Assembly (NCBI RefSeq): GCF_014235185.1
Contig: NZ_CP060131.1
Coordinates: 4,161,501 to 4,225,500, forward strand
Reading direction: 5' to 3'
DNA from: Pseudonocardia petroleophila
GTDB lineage: Bacteria; Actinomycetota; Actinomycetes; Mycobacteriales; Pseudonocardiaceae
Length of the DNA: 64,000 nucleotides
In this document: one piece after another, positions 25,121-34,176 of the stretch
Position numbering within the stretch: the stretch's first letter is position 1
Layout of the letters: each line of letters starts with the position of its first letter
Made by a program: the position numbers and the translations under genes
Notes under the pieces: generated by a model
What the model was told of the DNA's origin: nothing
Database searches by the model: none
The model's input: the letters and a program-made list of their open reading frames with translations, nothing else

Positions 25121-25908
25121 TGTACCTGAACACCTCGGTCGAGGACGGCGTCGGCATCCTGGCGCTCGACCACCCCGAGAAGCGCAACGCGCTGGGCTGG
25201 GAGCTGCACGAGGGGATCGTCGCGGCGCTGGAGGCCTGGGCCTACGACGACGCCGTCGCCGCCGTGCTGCTCATCGGCACCGAGGAGCACTTCTGCTCCG
25301 GCTGGGCCCTCGACGTGCTGCAGGGCACCACCGCGGCGGACCGGACCCGCTTCACCGACCTCGCGTACCGCCTCATGATCACCCTCTACGACTTCCGCAA
25401 GCCGACGGTCGCCGCGGTCGCGGGCGTCGCCCCCGGCTACGGCATGGACCTGGCGAACATGTGCGACATCACGATCGCCTCGGAGAACGCCGCGTTCGGG
25501 TCGACGCAGGTCAAGTACGCGATGAACGGCTTCTACCACGGCATGCTGCGCAAGACGAACAGCCAGCGCGCCCGCCGGATGTACTTCACCGGCGACCCGA
25601 TCGACGCCCACGAGGCGCTGCGGGTGGGCATCGCCGACGAGGTCGTGCCGGTCGGACGGCTGCGCGAGAGCGCGCTGCGGCTGGCGAAGCAGATCGCCGA
25701 GCACGGCGCCGAGCTGACGACGGTGCTCAAGGAGGTGGCCCTGCGCGCCTCGCACATGGACCACGCCGCGGCCACCGCCTACGAGCTGCGGGTCACCCAC
25801 GACCTGCTCGGCCGCGAGCTGTTCGAGCGCTCGATCGCCGAGGGCCTCGACCGGCTCCGGCAGGGCCGGAGCAGGGCGACGCAGCGGCTGGGCGGGGACC
25901 GTGGCTGA
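25120..25908 (+). CDS. Crotonase-family enzyme with non-hydratase active site (second copy)
   Basis: This 262-residue crotonase-fold protein keeps the first oxyanion segment (GTEEHFCSGWALDV) and has GVAPGYGMDLANMCD in place of the usual GGGCE loop. The two catalytic Glu positions are Asp110 and Gln130 (FGSTQVKYA), exactly the changes seen in the first copy, although the proteins are otherwise only moderately alike. A hydrolase, isomerase or C-C bond-cleaving activity on a CoA ester is more likely than simple hydration. ATG 25120 follows AGGAGGA and is coupled to the 37-codon ORF. Its end overlaps the acyl-CoA dehydrogenase start by 8 bp. Confidence 0.85.
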   Translation: MYLNTSVEDGVGILALDHPEKRNALGWELHEGIVAALEAWAYDDAVAAVLLIGTEEHFCSGWALDVLQGTTAADRTRFTDLAYRLMITLYDFRKPTVAAVAGVAPGYGMDLANMCDITIASENAAFGSTQVKYAMNGFYHGMLRKTNSQRARRMYFTGDPIDAHEALRVGIADEVVPVGRLRESALRLAKQIAEHGAELTTVLKEVALRASHMDHAAATAYELRVTHDLLGRELFERSIAEGLDRLRQGRSRATQRLGGDRG

Positions 25909-27058
25909 CCGCTTCCCGCGCACCGTCTACGACGCCGACCACGAGCAGCTGCGCGCCACCGTCCGGTCGTTCATCGCGACCGAGGTGGCCCCGCACCACG
26001 ACGACTGGGAGCGCGCAGGCGTCGTCGACCGGGACCTGTACCGCCGCGCGGGGGACCACGGCCTGCTGCTGCCCGCCACGCCCGAGGAGCACGGCGGGGC
26101 GGGCGTCGGGGACTGGCGGTTCTGCGCCGTGCTCGACGAGGAGTTCGCCCGCTCCGGGTACGCCGCGGCCGGGCTCGGGATCGCGCTGCACAACGACGTC
26201 GTCGGGCCGTACCTGCTCGACCTCACCACCGACGAGCAGAAGCGGCGCTGGCTGCCGGGCGCCACGTCCGGCGAGCTGGTCGGGGCGATCGCGATGACCG
26301 AGCCGGGCACCGGCAGCGACCTGTCCGGGATCGCCACCCGCGCGGTCCGCGACGGCGACGACTACGTCGTCGACGGCGCGAAGACGTTCATCTCCAGCGG
26401 CCAGCTCGCCGACCTCGTGGTGCTCGCGACCCGGACGTCGCCGGAGCGCCACCGCGGGCTCACGCTGTTCGTCGTGGAGGCCGACACCCCCGGCTTCACC
26501 CGCGGCCGCAACCTGGACAAGCTCGGCCTGCACGCCCAGGACACCAGCGAGCTGTCCTTCACCGGCATGCGCGTCCCGGCGGCCAACCGCCTGGGCGAGG
26601 AGGGCGAGGGCTTCCTGCAGCTCGTGCGCAACCTCCCGCAGGAGCGGCTGTCGCTCGCCGTCACCGCGGTGTCGGCCGCGGAGGGGGTGCTGGCCCGCAC
26701 GCTGGAGTACGTCGCGGAGCGCACGGCGTTCGGCCGGCCCGTCGGGTCGTTCCAGAACAGCCGCTTCCTGCTCGCCGAGCTGCGCACGGAGCTCGACATC
26801 GCCCGCGTGTTCGTCGACCGCTGCGTCGAGCTGCACGCCCGGGGCGAGCTCACCGCGGTGCAGGCGGCCGAGGCGAAGTGGTGGACCACCGAGCTGCAGG
26901 TGCGGGTCGCCGACCGATGCCTGCAGCTGCACGGCGGGTACGGCTACATGCGCGAGCACCCGGTGGGGCGGGCGTTCGTCGACGCACGGGTGCAGACCAT
27001 CTACGGCGGCACGACCGAGATCATGAAGGAGATCATCGGGCGGGACCTGGGCCTGTAG
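25901..27058 (+). CDS. Acyl-CoA dehydrogenase (long-chain/isovaleryl-type base)
   Basis: A 385-residue flavoprotein of the acyl-CoA dehydrogenase family starting at GTG 25901. FAD and substrate contacts are recognisable in AIAMTEPGTGSDLSG, KTFISSGQLADL, and the C-terminal QLHGGYGYMREHPVGR. The C-terminal IYEGT Glu of medium-chain enzymes is replaced (IYGGTTEIMKEI), while NLPQERLS supplies Glu248 at the position used as base by long-chain and isovaleryl-CoA dehydrogenases. It introduces the alpha,beta double bond into the acyl-CoA made by the ligase. It ends the operon and overlaps the convergent regulator gene by 26 bp. Confidence 0.9.
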   Translation: MADRFPRTVYDADHEQLRATVRSFIATEVAPHHDDWERAGVVDRDLYRRAGDHGLLLPATPEEHGGAGVGDWRFCAVLDEEFARSGYAAAGLGIALHNDVVGPYLLDLTTDEQKRRWLPGATSGELVGAIAMTEPGTGSDLSGIATRAVRDGDDYVVDGAKTFISSGQLADLVVLATRTSPERHRGLTLFVVEADTPGFTRGRNLDKLGLHAQDTSELSFTGMRVPAANRLGEEGEGFLQLVRNLPQERLSLAVTAVSAAEGVLARTLEYVAERTAFGRPVGSFQNSRFLLAELRTELDIARVFVDRCVELHARGELTAVQAAEAKWWTTELQVRVADRCLQLHGGYGYMREHPVGRAFVDARVQTIYGGTTEIMKEIIGRDLGL

Positions 27059-27527
27059 GGGCCGCGGGGACGGTCATACGCGTCCCGGGGCGGCGCACCA
27101 GCACCCCCTCGGAGCACAGCGCGCGGACCGCCCGGCGCACGGTGTTCTCGGAGACGTCGTAGTGCCGGGCGATGGCCCCGGTGGACGGCAGCGGCCCGTT
27201 CCCCGCGAGGGCGCCGCGCCCGACCGCCGCGCCCAGGTCGTCGGCGATCTGGCGGGTCAGGGAGCGGTCGCCGGTCCGGTCGACGCGGCCGAGCACGGAC
27301 GCGAGCAGCGCCCGCGTGGCGTCGACCGGGTCGGGGGCGTCCGCGAGGGCCCGGCCCAGCGCGTGCACGTCCCAGTACCGGCGCCGGGTCGCGCTGCGGG
27401 CGTCCGGGCGCAGGCCGATGCGTTCGATCTGCCGGCGCAGCGTCGTGGGCCGGATCCCCAGCTCCCGGGCGGCGACGGCCTCGGACACGAGGCCCGGATG
27501 GATCCACACCGCGTCGCCGTGGGTCAT
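27033..27527 (-). CDS. GntR-like winged-helix regulator with extra N-terminal HTH
   Basis: A 164-residue DNA-binding protein. The C-terminal half (about residues 90-150) is a GntR winged helix: RSLTRQIADDLGAAVGRGAL, PSTGAIARHYDVSENTVRRA and VRRPGTRMTV. The N-terminal half holds a second small HTH-like unit (VSEAVAARELGIRPTTLRRQI) and RRRYWDVHAL. No effector domain is present. It is convergent with and overlaps the acyl-CoA dehydrogenase gene. Its target cannot be told from sequence; the divergent two-component pair is a possible neighbour target. Confidence 0.75.
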   Translation of the reverse strand: MTHGDAVWIHPGLVSEAVAARELGIRPTTLRRQIERIGLRPDARSATRRRYWDVHALGRALADAPDPVDATRALLASVLGRVDRTGDRSLTRQIADDLGAAVGRGALAGNGPLPSTGAIARHYDVSENTVRRAVRALCSEGVLVRRPGTRMTVPAAPTGPGPAR

Positions 27528-27619
27528 CTGCTCCGTGCCTGTCGGGTGTGCCGCAACCGGGGAGGGGAGGTTAGCCTCGGGGTAGGGGCGGCGTATCTCC
27601 CCAGTATTGAGGGGGTGGG

Positions 27620-28222
27620 ATGCTCGCGGTCTTCCTCGTCGACGACCACCGCGTGTTCACCGAGCTGCTCGCGATGGGCCTCGACGCGCAGCCGGACCTG
27701 CGCTGCGCCGGCACGGCGCACTCGGTGGCCGAAGCGGTCGAGCAGGCGCGGACCCTCGCCTTCGACGTCGCGGTCGTCGACCTCCAGATGCCCGACGGCG
27801 GCGGCCTCACGGCCATCCCGCGGCTGCGGGAGCTGCGCCCCGCCGCCCGGATCGTGGTCCTGACCGCGCACCCGCGCCCGGAGCTGGTCCGGCTCGCCCG
27901 GCGGGCGGGGGCCGCCGCGGTGCTGGCGAAGGACGCGCCGCTGGCCGAGATCCTCGACGCGGTGCGGGCCCCGGCGGACGGTCCGGCGGCGCCCCCGGAA
28001 CCGACGCCCGCCGCGCGGCTCACCCCGCGCGAGCTGCAGGTGCTGGTCGAGCTGGGCCGCGGCCGCGACGCCACCCGCATCGCGGCGGCGCTGGGGATCT
28101 CCGTACACACCACGCGCGACCACATCCGCGCCGTGCTGGCCAAGCTGGGCGTGCACACCCAGCTCGACGCCGTGGTCACCGCCGACCGGCTCGGCATCGT
28201 CCTGGTCGGCGGCGGGTGCTGA
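27620..28222 (+). CDS. NarL/LuxR-family response regulator
   Basis: A 200-residue response regulator. The receiver domain has the acidic pocket Asp8-Asp9, the phosphoacceptor Asp54 (VVDLQMPDGG), Thr in VVLTAH and Lys in VLAKDAP. A LuxR-type HTH follows at about residues 135-195 (LTPRELQVLVELGRGRDATRIA and HTTRDHIRAVLAKLGVHTQL). It is phosphorylated by the histidine kinase encoded immediately downstream, whose start region overlaps this stop codon. The regulated genes are unknown; LuxR-type regulators of this class commonly act near their own promoters. Confidence 0.92.
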   Translation: MLAVFLVDDHRVFTELLAMGLDAQPDLRCAGTAHSVAEAVEQARTLAFDVAVVDLQMPDGGGLTAIPRLRELRPAARIVVLTAHPRPELVRLARRAGAAAVLAKDAPLAEILDAVRAPADGPAAPPEPTPAARLTPRELQVLVELGRGRDATRIAAALGISVHTTRDHIRAVLAKLGVHTQLDAVVTADRLGIVLVGGGC

Positions 28223-28224
28223 GC

Positions 28225-29556
28225 ATGTGGTCCGACCCCCGTGCGGCCGGGCTCCGCCCGCCCGACGCCCGCCCCACCGTCCGGGCGACGGTGCTGCGGC
28301 ACACCGCGCTGATCGTCGCCGCGGCCGTCGTGCTGTCGGCGCTGGTCACGGCCGGGGTGTGGGCCGTCGCGCAGGGCGAGGCGCGCCGCACGGCCGAGCG
28401 GGTCGCGACGCAGGTCGGGGCCGCGGTCATGGTGCCGCTCACCGCGCGCGACTACGCGCAGCCGCTCGACCGCGCCGACCTGCTGCGCGACCTCGACCCG
28501 TTCCTGCGCTCCGGCGTGGTGCACCGCGTCAAGGTGTGGCGGGTCGACGGCGACCAGGCGGAGATCGTCTTCTCCGACGAGCCCCGGATCGAGGCGACCC
28601 GCCGCGGGACGGACCTTGGGCTCGGCCGCCGGATCGACGCGGGGGAGACCGTGGTCCTGTCCGTCCCCGACGACCCCGAGCACCGCTTCGAGAGCGCGCG
28701 GGCGGACGAGCTGCTGGAGGTGTTCGTCGGCTTCCGCGACGCCGGGGGGAACCCGGCCCGGCTCGAGGTCTACGTGCCGGTCGACGTCGCGGGCACGACC
28801 CGCTCCGCCGTGGTGGTGCTCCTGCCGATCGCCCTGGGCGGGCTGCTGCTGCTCGGCTCGGCCATGCTCGCGCTATCGGTCGCGCTGGCCCGGCGCATCG
28901 ACCGCGACCGCCGCGAGCGCGCCGACACGCTGCACTACGGCCTGGCCGCGTCCGACCTGGCGCGCCGGGACCTCGCGCGGTGGCTGCACGACGACGTCAT
29001 CCCCGACCTCGCCGGGGCGGGGCTGCTGCTCGACACCGCGGCCGGGTCGGGGTCCGGCGAGCTGGTGGGGCGGGCCCGCTCCATGATCGGCGAGGACGTC
29101 CGCCGGATGCGCGCGCTGCTCACCGAGCTCGTGCCGGACCGCGTCACCGGGGAGACCTTCGTGACGGCGGTGCGGGCGCTGGCGGCCGAGGCCGGCGCCG
29201 ACGTCGAGGTCGACGGGGTACCGGACGTCGGCGACGACGCGGCGACCCTGCTGCACCGCATCGCCCGGCAGCTGCTGCACAACGCCGCCGGGCACGCCGG
29301 GGCGTCCCGGGTCCTCGTCCGGCTCGGGGCGGCCGGGGACGACACGGCCCGCCTGGACGTCGTCGACGACGGGCGGGGGTTCGACGCGGACCGCCCGCCC
29401 CCGCCCGGGCACGTCGGGCTGCTGCTGGTGCGCCGGATCGCTGAGGAGTCCGGGGGCGGGATGTGGGTCCGCAGCACCCCCGGGGCCGGTACGGCGGTGT
29501 CGGTGACGCTCCCCGCCGCGCTGCGGCTGCCGGGCCGGGTTCAGGTGCCGCAGTAG
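28225..29556 (+). CDS. Sensor histidine kinase (HisKA_3 class)
   Basis: A 443-residue membrane sensor kinase. One N-terminal membrane helix (about residues 28-50), an extracytoplasmic sensor region of about 140 residues, and a second helix (about 195-220) precede the kinase core. The dimerisation motif [13 protein letters not shown] carries the phosphoacceptor His255, and the ATP-binding domain has [11 protein letters not shown] (N box) and [10 protein letters not shown] (G box). It pairs with the upstream NarL-type regulator. GTG 28216 is an alternative start overlapping the regulator stop; ATG 28225 fits the ribosome site equally well. The end overlaps the convergent SelO gene by 16 bp. Confidence 0.9.
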   Translation: MWSDPRAAGLRPPDARPTVRATVLRHTALIVAAAVVLSALVTAGVWAVAQGEARRTAERVATQVGAAVMVPLTARDYAQPLDRADLLRDLDPFLRSGVVHRVKVWRVDGDQAEIVFSDEPRIEATRRGTDLGLGRRIDAGETVVLSVPDDPEHRFESARADELLEVFVGFRDAGGNPARLEVYVPVDVAGTTRSAVVVLLPIALGGLLLLGSAMLALSVALARRIDRDRRERADTLHYGLAASDLARRDLARWLHDDVIPDLAGAGLLLDTAAGSGSGELVGRARSMIGEDVRRMRALLTELVPDRVTGETFVTAVRALAAEAGADVEVDGVPDVGDDAATLLHRIARQLLHNAAGHAGASRVLVRLGAAGDDTARLDVVDDGRGFDADRPPPPGHVGLLLVRRIAEESGGGMWVRSTPGAGTAVSVTLPAALRLPGRVQVPQ

Positions 29557-30989
29557 GTGACGTGCGGCGGGGCGCCGTCGGGGGCGGGCTGTGCGTACTC
29601 CGCCAGGCCTGGTCGCTCGTCGAAGGGGGCGCCGACGACGTCGAGCAGCTTGTGGAACGGCGCGAGGTCGCCCGCGGTGGCGGCGGTGAGCGCCTCCTCG
29701 ACCAGGTGGTTGCGCGGGACGTAGACCGGGTTGACGCGGTCCATCGCCGCCGCCACGGCCGTGCGGTCGGCGGGCAGCAGCGCGTCGCGGCGCCGCGCCC
29801 AGGCGTCGAACGGCGCCGGGTCGACGAACAGGTCGCGCGCGGTGCCCGCGGCGAGGGCCCGGAAGAACAGGGTGAGGTCGACGCCCTGGCCGCGCAGGAG
29901 CTCCAGCACGTCGCTCGCCAGCTGGGGGTCCGGGGTGGTGAGCCCGAGCTTGGCCGCCATGCCCTCCTCCCAGTGCCGCCGGTAGGCGTCGGGGAACTCC
30001 TCCAGCACGGCCGTCGCGGCCGCGACCGCCTTCTCGGTGTCCGGGTCGATCAGGGGCAGCAGCGACTCCGCGAGCCGTGCGAGGTTCCACTGGGCGACCG
30101 GGGGCTGGTTGGCGTAGGCGTAGCGGCCGCCCGAGTCGATGGAGCTGAACACCGCGGCGGGGTCGAAGGCGTCGAGGAAGGCGCAGGGCCCGTAGTCGAT
30201 GGTCTCGCCGGAGATCGTCATGTTGTCGGTGTTCATGACGCCGTGCACGAAGCCGACGAGCATCCAGCGGGCCACCAGCTCGGCCTGGACGTGCACGACG
30301 CGGCGGTAGAACTCCAGGTACGAGCCCGCGTCGGGGTGGTGGCGGGCGATGGCGTGGTCGGCCAGCCCGCGCAGCACGTCGAGGTCGCCCGCCGCGGTCT
30401 CGCGCAGGTTCGCCGCGTACTGGAACGTGCCGACGCGCAGGTGGCTCGCGGCGACCCGGCACAGCACCGCGCCGGGGAGCGCCGTGCCGTCGCGCGGGAC
30501 GGGCACGCCGGTGGCGACGACGGACAGCGCGCGCGTCGTCGGGATGCCGAGGCCGTGCATCGCCTCGCCCATCAGGTACTCGCGCAGCATCGGGCCGACC
30601 GCGGCCAGCCCGTCGCCGCGGCGGGAGAACGGTGTGCGGCCGGACCCCTTGAGGTGCAGGTCGCGGCGGCGGCCCGCGGTGTCGATCACCTCGCCGAGCA
30701 GCAGCGCCCGGCCGTCGCCCAGGCGCGGCTGGTAGCCGCCGAACTGGTGACCGGCGTAGACCTGCGCGACCGTGGTGACGCCCTCCGGGAGACCGTGCCC
30801 GACCAGCGAGGACACCCCGGCCGGCTCGCGCAGCAGCGCCGGGTCGACGCCCAGCTCGGCGGCGAGGCCCTCGTTGAGCACCAGCAGCCGGGGCGCGGGC
30901 ACCTCGGCGGCGGTCCACGGCACCGACAGGCTCGGCAGCTCGCGGGCGTAGGAGTCGTCGAACTCGAACAGCGTCCTGGCGACGGTCAT
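29541..30989 (-). CDS. selO: SelO-family protein AMPylase (YdiU)
   Basis: This 482-residue protein is a full-length SelO/YdiU pseudokinase. Known family blocks are [37 protein letters not shown], and the metal-binding [19 protein letters not shown]. It transfers AMP from ATP to hydroxyl side chains of target proteins, and in bacteria and mitochondria this is linked to redox homeostasis. The chain ends YCGT, with Cys at the position where eukaryotic SelO has selenocysteine. Start ATG 30989. It is monocistronic here, between a two-component system and a globin gene. Confidence 0.93.
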   Translation of the reverse strand: MTVARTLFEFDDSYARELPSLSVPWTAAEVPAPRLLVLNEGLAAELGVDPALLREPAGVSSLVGHGLPEGVTTVAQVYAGHQFGGYQPRLGDGRALLLGEVIDTAGRRRDLHLKGSGRTPFSRRGDGLAAVGPMLREYLMGEAMHGLGIPTTRALSVVATGVPVPRDGTALPGAVLCRVAASHLRVGTFQYAANLRETAAGDLDVLRGLADHAIARHHPDAGSYLEFYRRVVHVQAELVARWMLVGFVHGVMNTDNMTISGETIDYGPCAFLDAFDPAAVFSSIDSGGRYAYANQPPVAQWNLARLAESLLPLIDPDTEKAVAAATAVLEEFPDAYRRHWEEGMAAKLGLTTPDPQLASDVLELLRGQGVDLTLFFRALAAGTARDLFVDPAPFDAWARRRDALLPADRTAVAAAMDRVNPVYVPRNHLVEEALTAATAGDLAPFHKLLDVVGAPFDERPGLAEYAQPAPDGAPPHVTYCGT

Positions 30990-31173
30990 CCCCCGAGGCT
31001 ACGTCCGGCCGCCCCGTCCGGCACGCGCCGCGGACGTGCGACGGGTCTCCGTCCGCCCGCGGGCGCAACGCCGGGCGGTCCGGGAGCGATAGGGACAGTG
31101 CCGGCGCCGTGACGTGCGCGCCGGCGCGACGGAGAGGCAGCACGATGATCAGGCAGCAGCTCGGGGTGGTCCG

Positions 31174-31743
31174 GTGAGCGACCCGTCGACGGTCCGGCGT
31201 CCGTCCCGCGCGACGATCGAGGCCGTCCAGGCCTCGTGCGCGGCGGTCGCGGCGCGGCCGGTGCGGCTCGCGGAGGTGTTCTACGCGAACCTGTTCGAGA
31301 TGGCCCCGCAGCTGCGGGGCATGTTCGCGGCCGACATGACCGACCAGATGCAGAAGATGACCGACGTCCTGCTCGGGGCGATCGCCCAGATCGCGACGCA
31401 GGACACCGTCGAGCTGGAGGCCGTGCTGCGCCGGCTCGGGGCCGACCACCGGACGCGGTACGGCGTTCAGGCCCAGCACTACCTCGTGATCGGGCACGCC
31501 CTGACCCGCGCGGTCCGCGAGGTGGCCGGCCCGGCCTACTCCGGTGCGCTGAGCTCGTGCTGGATCGCGCTGGTCCAGTGGGTCGCCGCGCACATGGTGG
31601 CGGGCGCGGAGGCGGTCGACGACGAGCTCGACGCCGTGGTGCTGCCCGAACCCCGCCCGGCCGAACCCCGCCCGTCCGAACCCCGTTCCGTCGAGCCGCT
31701 CCCGGCCCCTCGCCTCCCGGTCGCGGTCCGGGGCGAGAGCTGA
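31174..31743 (+). CDS. Single-domain globin
   Basis: A 189-residue protein with a three-over-three globin fold like the heme domain of flavohaemoglobins. FYANLFEMAPQLRGMF gives the B-C-D region and AQHYLVIGHAL the proximal F-helix His. There is no reductase domain. The last 40 residues are a Pro/Glu/Arg-rich tail with an EPRP-type repeat and are probably disordered. GTG 31174 is chosen since upstream residues are not globin-like. The protein probably binds O2 or NO. Its stop lies 3 bp before the GH42 gene start, so the two may share a transcript, although their functions seem unrelated. Confidence 0.8.
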   Translation: MSDPSTVRRPSRATIEAVQASCAAVAARPVRLAEVFYANLFEMAPQLRGMFAADMTDQMQKMTDVLLGAIAQIATQDTVELEAVLRRLGADHRTRYGVQAQHYLVIGHALTRAVREVAGPAYSGALSSCWIALVQWVAAHMVAGAEAVDDELDAVVLPEPRPAEPRPSEPRSVEPLPAPRLPVAVRGES

Positions 31744-31746
31744 GCC

Positions 31747-33765
31747 GTGCCCGTCACGCCCCTCCCGCTGCGCGGCCGCGGCACCCGGATCGAGTACGGC
31801 GCCGACTACAACCCGGAGCAGTGGCCCCGTGAGGTGTGGGCGCGCGACGTCGCGCTGATGCGCGAGGCGGGCGTCACGATCGCGACGGTCGGGGTGTTCT
31901 CGTGGGCGCTGCTGCAGCCCGCGGCCGACGCCTGGGACCTCGACTGGCTCGGCGACGTGCTGGACCTGCTGCACGACGGCGGCATCGCCGTCGACCTCGC
32001 GACGGCCACCGCGTCGCCGCCGCCGTGGCTCACCACGGCGCACCCGGAGGTCCTGCCGGTCGACGCCGACGGGCGGACGCTGTGGCCGGGCGGGCGCCAG
32101 CACTGGCGGCCGACCTCACCGGTGTTCCGGCGGCACGCGCTGGCGCTGGTCGAGCGCCTCGCCCGCCGCTTCGGCGACCATCCGGCGCTGGTGGCGTGGC
32201 ACGTCAACAACGAGCTGGGCTGCCACAACGCCCACGACTACTCCGACGACGCCGCCGCCGCGTTCCGGGTGTGGCTGCGGGAGCGCTACGGCTCGGTCGG
32301 CGCGTTGAACGCGGCATGGGGCACCGCGTTCTGGTCGCAGTCCTACGGGCGGTGGGACGAGGTGCTGCCGCCGCGGCTGGCCCCGACGCCGGCCAACCCC
32401 ACCCAGCAGCTCGACTTCGCCCGCTTCTCCTCCGACGCCCTGCGCGAGCACCTGCGCGCCGAGCGCGACCTGCTGCGCGCGATCACCCCGGACGTACCGG
32501 TCACCACCAACTTCATGGTGATGGGGGAGGCCAGCCGGATGGACTACGCGTCCTGGGCCGGTGAGGTCGACGTCGTCTCGAACGACCACTACGTGCGCCC
32601 CGGCCGCCACGAGCACGACGAGCTGTCGTTCTCGGCGAACCTCACCGGCGGGCTGGCCGGCGGGCGGCCGTGGTGGCTGATGGAGCACTCGACCAGCGCC
32701 GTCAACTGGCAGAAGGTGAACCGCGCCAAGCGGCCGGGGGAGCTCGCCCGCGACGCGCTCACCCACGTCGCGCACGGGGCCGACGCGATCTGCTTCTTCC
32801 AGTGGCGCCAGTCGACGGCGGGGGCCGAGCGGTTCCACTCGGCGATGGTGCCGCACGCCGGGCCCGACAGCGCGGTGTTCCGCGACGCCGCCGCGCTCGG
32901 TTCCGTGCTCGACGCGCTGGCGCCGGTCGCGGGGTCGCACCGGGGGCGGGCCCCGGTCGCGCTGCTGTTCGACTGGGACTCCTGGTGGGCCACCGCGCAG
33001 GAGTTCCTGCCCAGCACGCGGCTGGACTACCGCCGCGACGCGGTGGAGTGGTACGCCGCGTTCGCCGACCTGGGCGTGCGCGTCGACGTCCTGCCCGCCG
33101 ACGCCGACCTCACCGGCTATGCGCTCGTCGTCGCCCCGATGCTGCACGTCGTGGACGGGGCGCGGGCCCTGCGGCTCACCGGGTACGTGGAGGGCGGCGG
33201 GCACCTGGTCGCCACCTACTTCTCCGGGATCGTCGACGAGCGGGCGCACGTCCACCTCGGCGGGTACCCGGGCGCGCTGCGCGACCTGCTGGGCATCCGG
33301 ATCGAGGAGTTCACCCCGCTGCTCGACGGGGAGTCGGTCGGGCTCGACGCGTTCGGCGGGACCGGGACGGTCTGGACGGACCGGATCGACGTCGTCGACG
33401 CCGAGGTGCTGGCCCGCTACACCGGCGGCGAGAACGCGGGACGCGCCGCGGTGACCCGCCGCACCGCGGCCGGCGGCGGGTCCGCCGCGTGGGTGTCGAC
33501 CCGGCTGCAGGGCCCCGCGCTGGCCGGGCTGGCCGAGCGGCTGCTGCCGCCCGGGGTGGGCTCGGACCTGCCGCCGCAGGTGCGCGGCCACGTCGAGCTG
33601 GCGGTGCGGGCGGGCGACGGCGTCGAGTTCTGGTTCCTGGTCAACCGCACCACCGACCCGGTCGAGGTCGAGCTGGACGGCGAGGTCCTGCACGGCACGC
33701 GCGAGGGTCCGGCGGTCCGGCTCGGGCCGCGCGGGGTCGCGGTGCTGCGGCGGGACCCGGCCTGA
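31747..33765 (+). CDS. Beta-galactosidase, glycoside hydrolase family 42
   Basis: A 672-residue GH42 enzyme of normal length. The catalytic TIM barrel begins at once (GADYNPEQWP), with acid/base Glu156 in AWHVNNELG and nucleophile Glu313 in PWWLMEHSTS. A trimerisation domain (about 395-600) and a C-terminal beta domain follow. No signal peptide is seen, so it acts on imported beta-galactosides in the cytoplasm. The start is GTG 31747, immediately after the globin gene. A hairpin follows the stop codon. Confidence 0.92.
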   Translation: MPVTPLPLRGRGTRIEYGADYNPEQWPREVWARDVALMREAGVTIATVGVFSWALLQPAADAWDLDWLGDVLDLLHDGGIAVDLATATASPPPWLTTAHPEVLPVDADGRTLWPGGRQHWRPTSPVFRRHALALVERLARRFGDHPALVAWHVNNELGCHNAHDYSDDAAAAFRVWLRERYGSVGALNAAWGTAFWSQSYGRWDEVLPPRLAPTPANPTQQLDFARFSSDALREHLRAERDLLRAITPDVPVTTNFMVMGEASRMDYASWAGEVDVVSNDHYVRPGRHEHDELSFSANLTGGLAGGRPWWLMEHSTSAVNWQKVNRAKRPGELARDALTHVAHGADAICFFQWRQSTAGAERFHSAMVPHAGPDSAVFRDAAALGSVLDALAPVAGSHRGRAPVALLFDWDSWWATAQEFLPSTRLDYRRDAVEWYAAFADLGVRVDVLPADADLTGYALVVAPMLHVVDGARALRLTGYVEGGGHLVATYFSGIVDERAHVHLGGYPGALRDLLGIRIEEFTPLLDGESVGLDAFGGTGTVWTDRIDVVDAEVLARYTGGENAGRAAVTRRTAAGGGSAAWVSTRLQGPALAGLAERLLPPGVGSDLPPQVRGHVELAVRAGDGVEFWFLVNRTTDPVEVELDGEVLHGTREGPAVRLGPRGVAVLRRDPA

Positions 33766-33771
33766 CGCCCG

Positions 33772-33788
33772 ACCCCCTCGTCGGGGGT
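33772..33788 (+). terminator. Hairpin after the GH42 gene
   Basis: ACCCCC-TCGTC-GGGGGT forms a 6-bp stem with a 5-nt loop 7 bp after the GH42 stop codon. There is no T tract. Position supports a terminator. Confidence 0.45.
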
Positions 33789-34129
33789 GCCGGCCGTTCC
33801 GGGTGGGGCCGTGCGGCCGGAACGGGTCGGTGGGCGTGTTGCGCGTCGACCCACGGCGCGGTCTGCCGGACGGGTGGGCGCAGGTGCCGCCGTCCTCGAT
33901 CGCGACATCGGCCGGGGAGCAGGTCTGCGCCGCGGTGTCGGTCGGGTCTCGGGAGCAGCGGTAGGTCGCGTCCGGCGGCCGCCGCCTCGGGGCCGCACTC
34001 GGGAGGCGGCGTCGGACTCCGGTCCGTCGTTCCGGGCGTCCGGGTCGGGTGCGGAGTCGGCCGGGTTCCCGATCACCGGCCTCGCCTGCTCGCCGTGCCG
34101 ACGGGCCGTGCGCACTGCCGCCAACTCGT
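33789..34129. other. Intergenic region without a convincing gene
   Basis: About 340 bp between the GH42 hairpin and the LexA-type box. Open frames are present because of high GC (one runs 33787-34167) but read as Arg/Gly-rich sequence without family resemblance or ribosome site. I see no RNA gene. Confidence 0.5.
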
Positions 34130-34170
34130 TCGAACACATGTTCGCACGAATGCGTGGAGAATGGTAGAAT
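34130..34170 (+). promoter_or_regulatory. LexA-type SOS box and promoter of the DUF222-HNH gene
   Basis: TCGAACACATGTTCGC (34130-34145) matches the actinobacterial LexA box TCGAACN4GTTCGA except for its last base. It lies within a wider 24-bp imperfect palindrome (34126-34149). A -10-like TAGAAT at 34165-34170 ends 6 bp before the ATG at 34177, predicting a leaderless message and a box overlapping the -35 region. Confidence 0.6.
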
Positions 34171-34176
34171 GGGCCC

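Noticed and set aside
28873..32103. A 1,076-codon minus-strand frame across kinase, SelO, globin and GH42 genes
   Set aside because: SelO is fully explained in another minus-strand frame, and the rest is antisense to well-recognised genes.
33787..34167. A 126-codon frame between GH42 and the HNH gene
   Set aside because: It runs through the terminator hairpin and the LexA-type box and shows no family resemblance.
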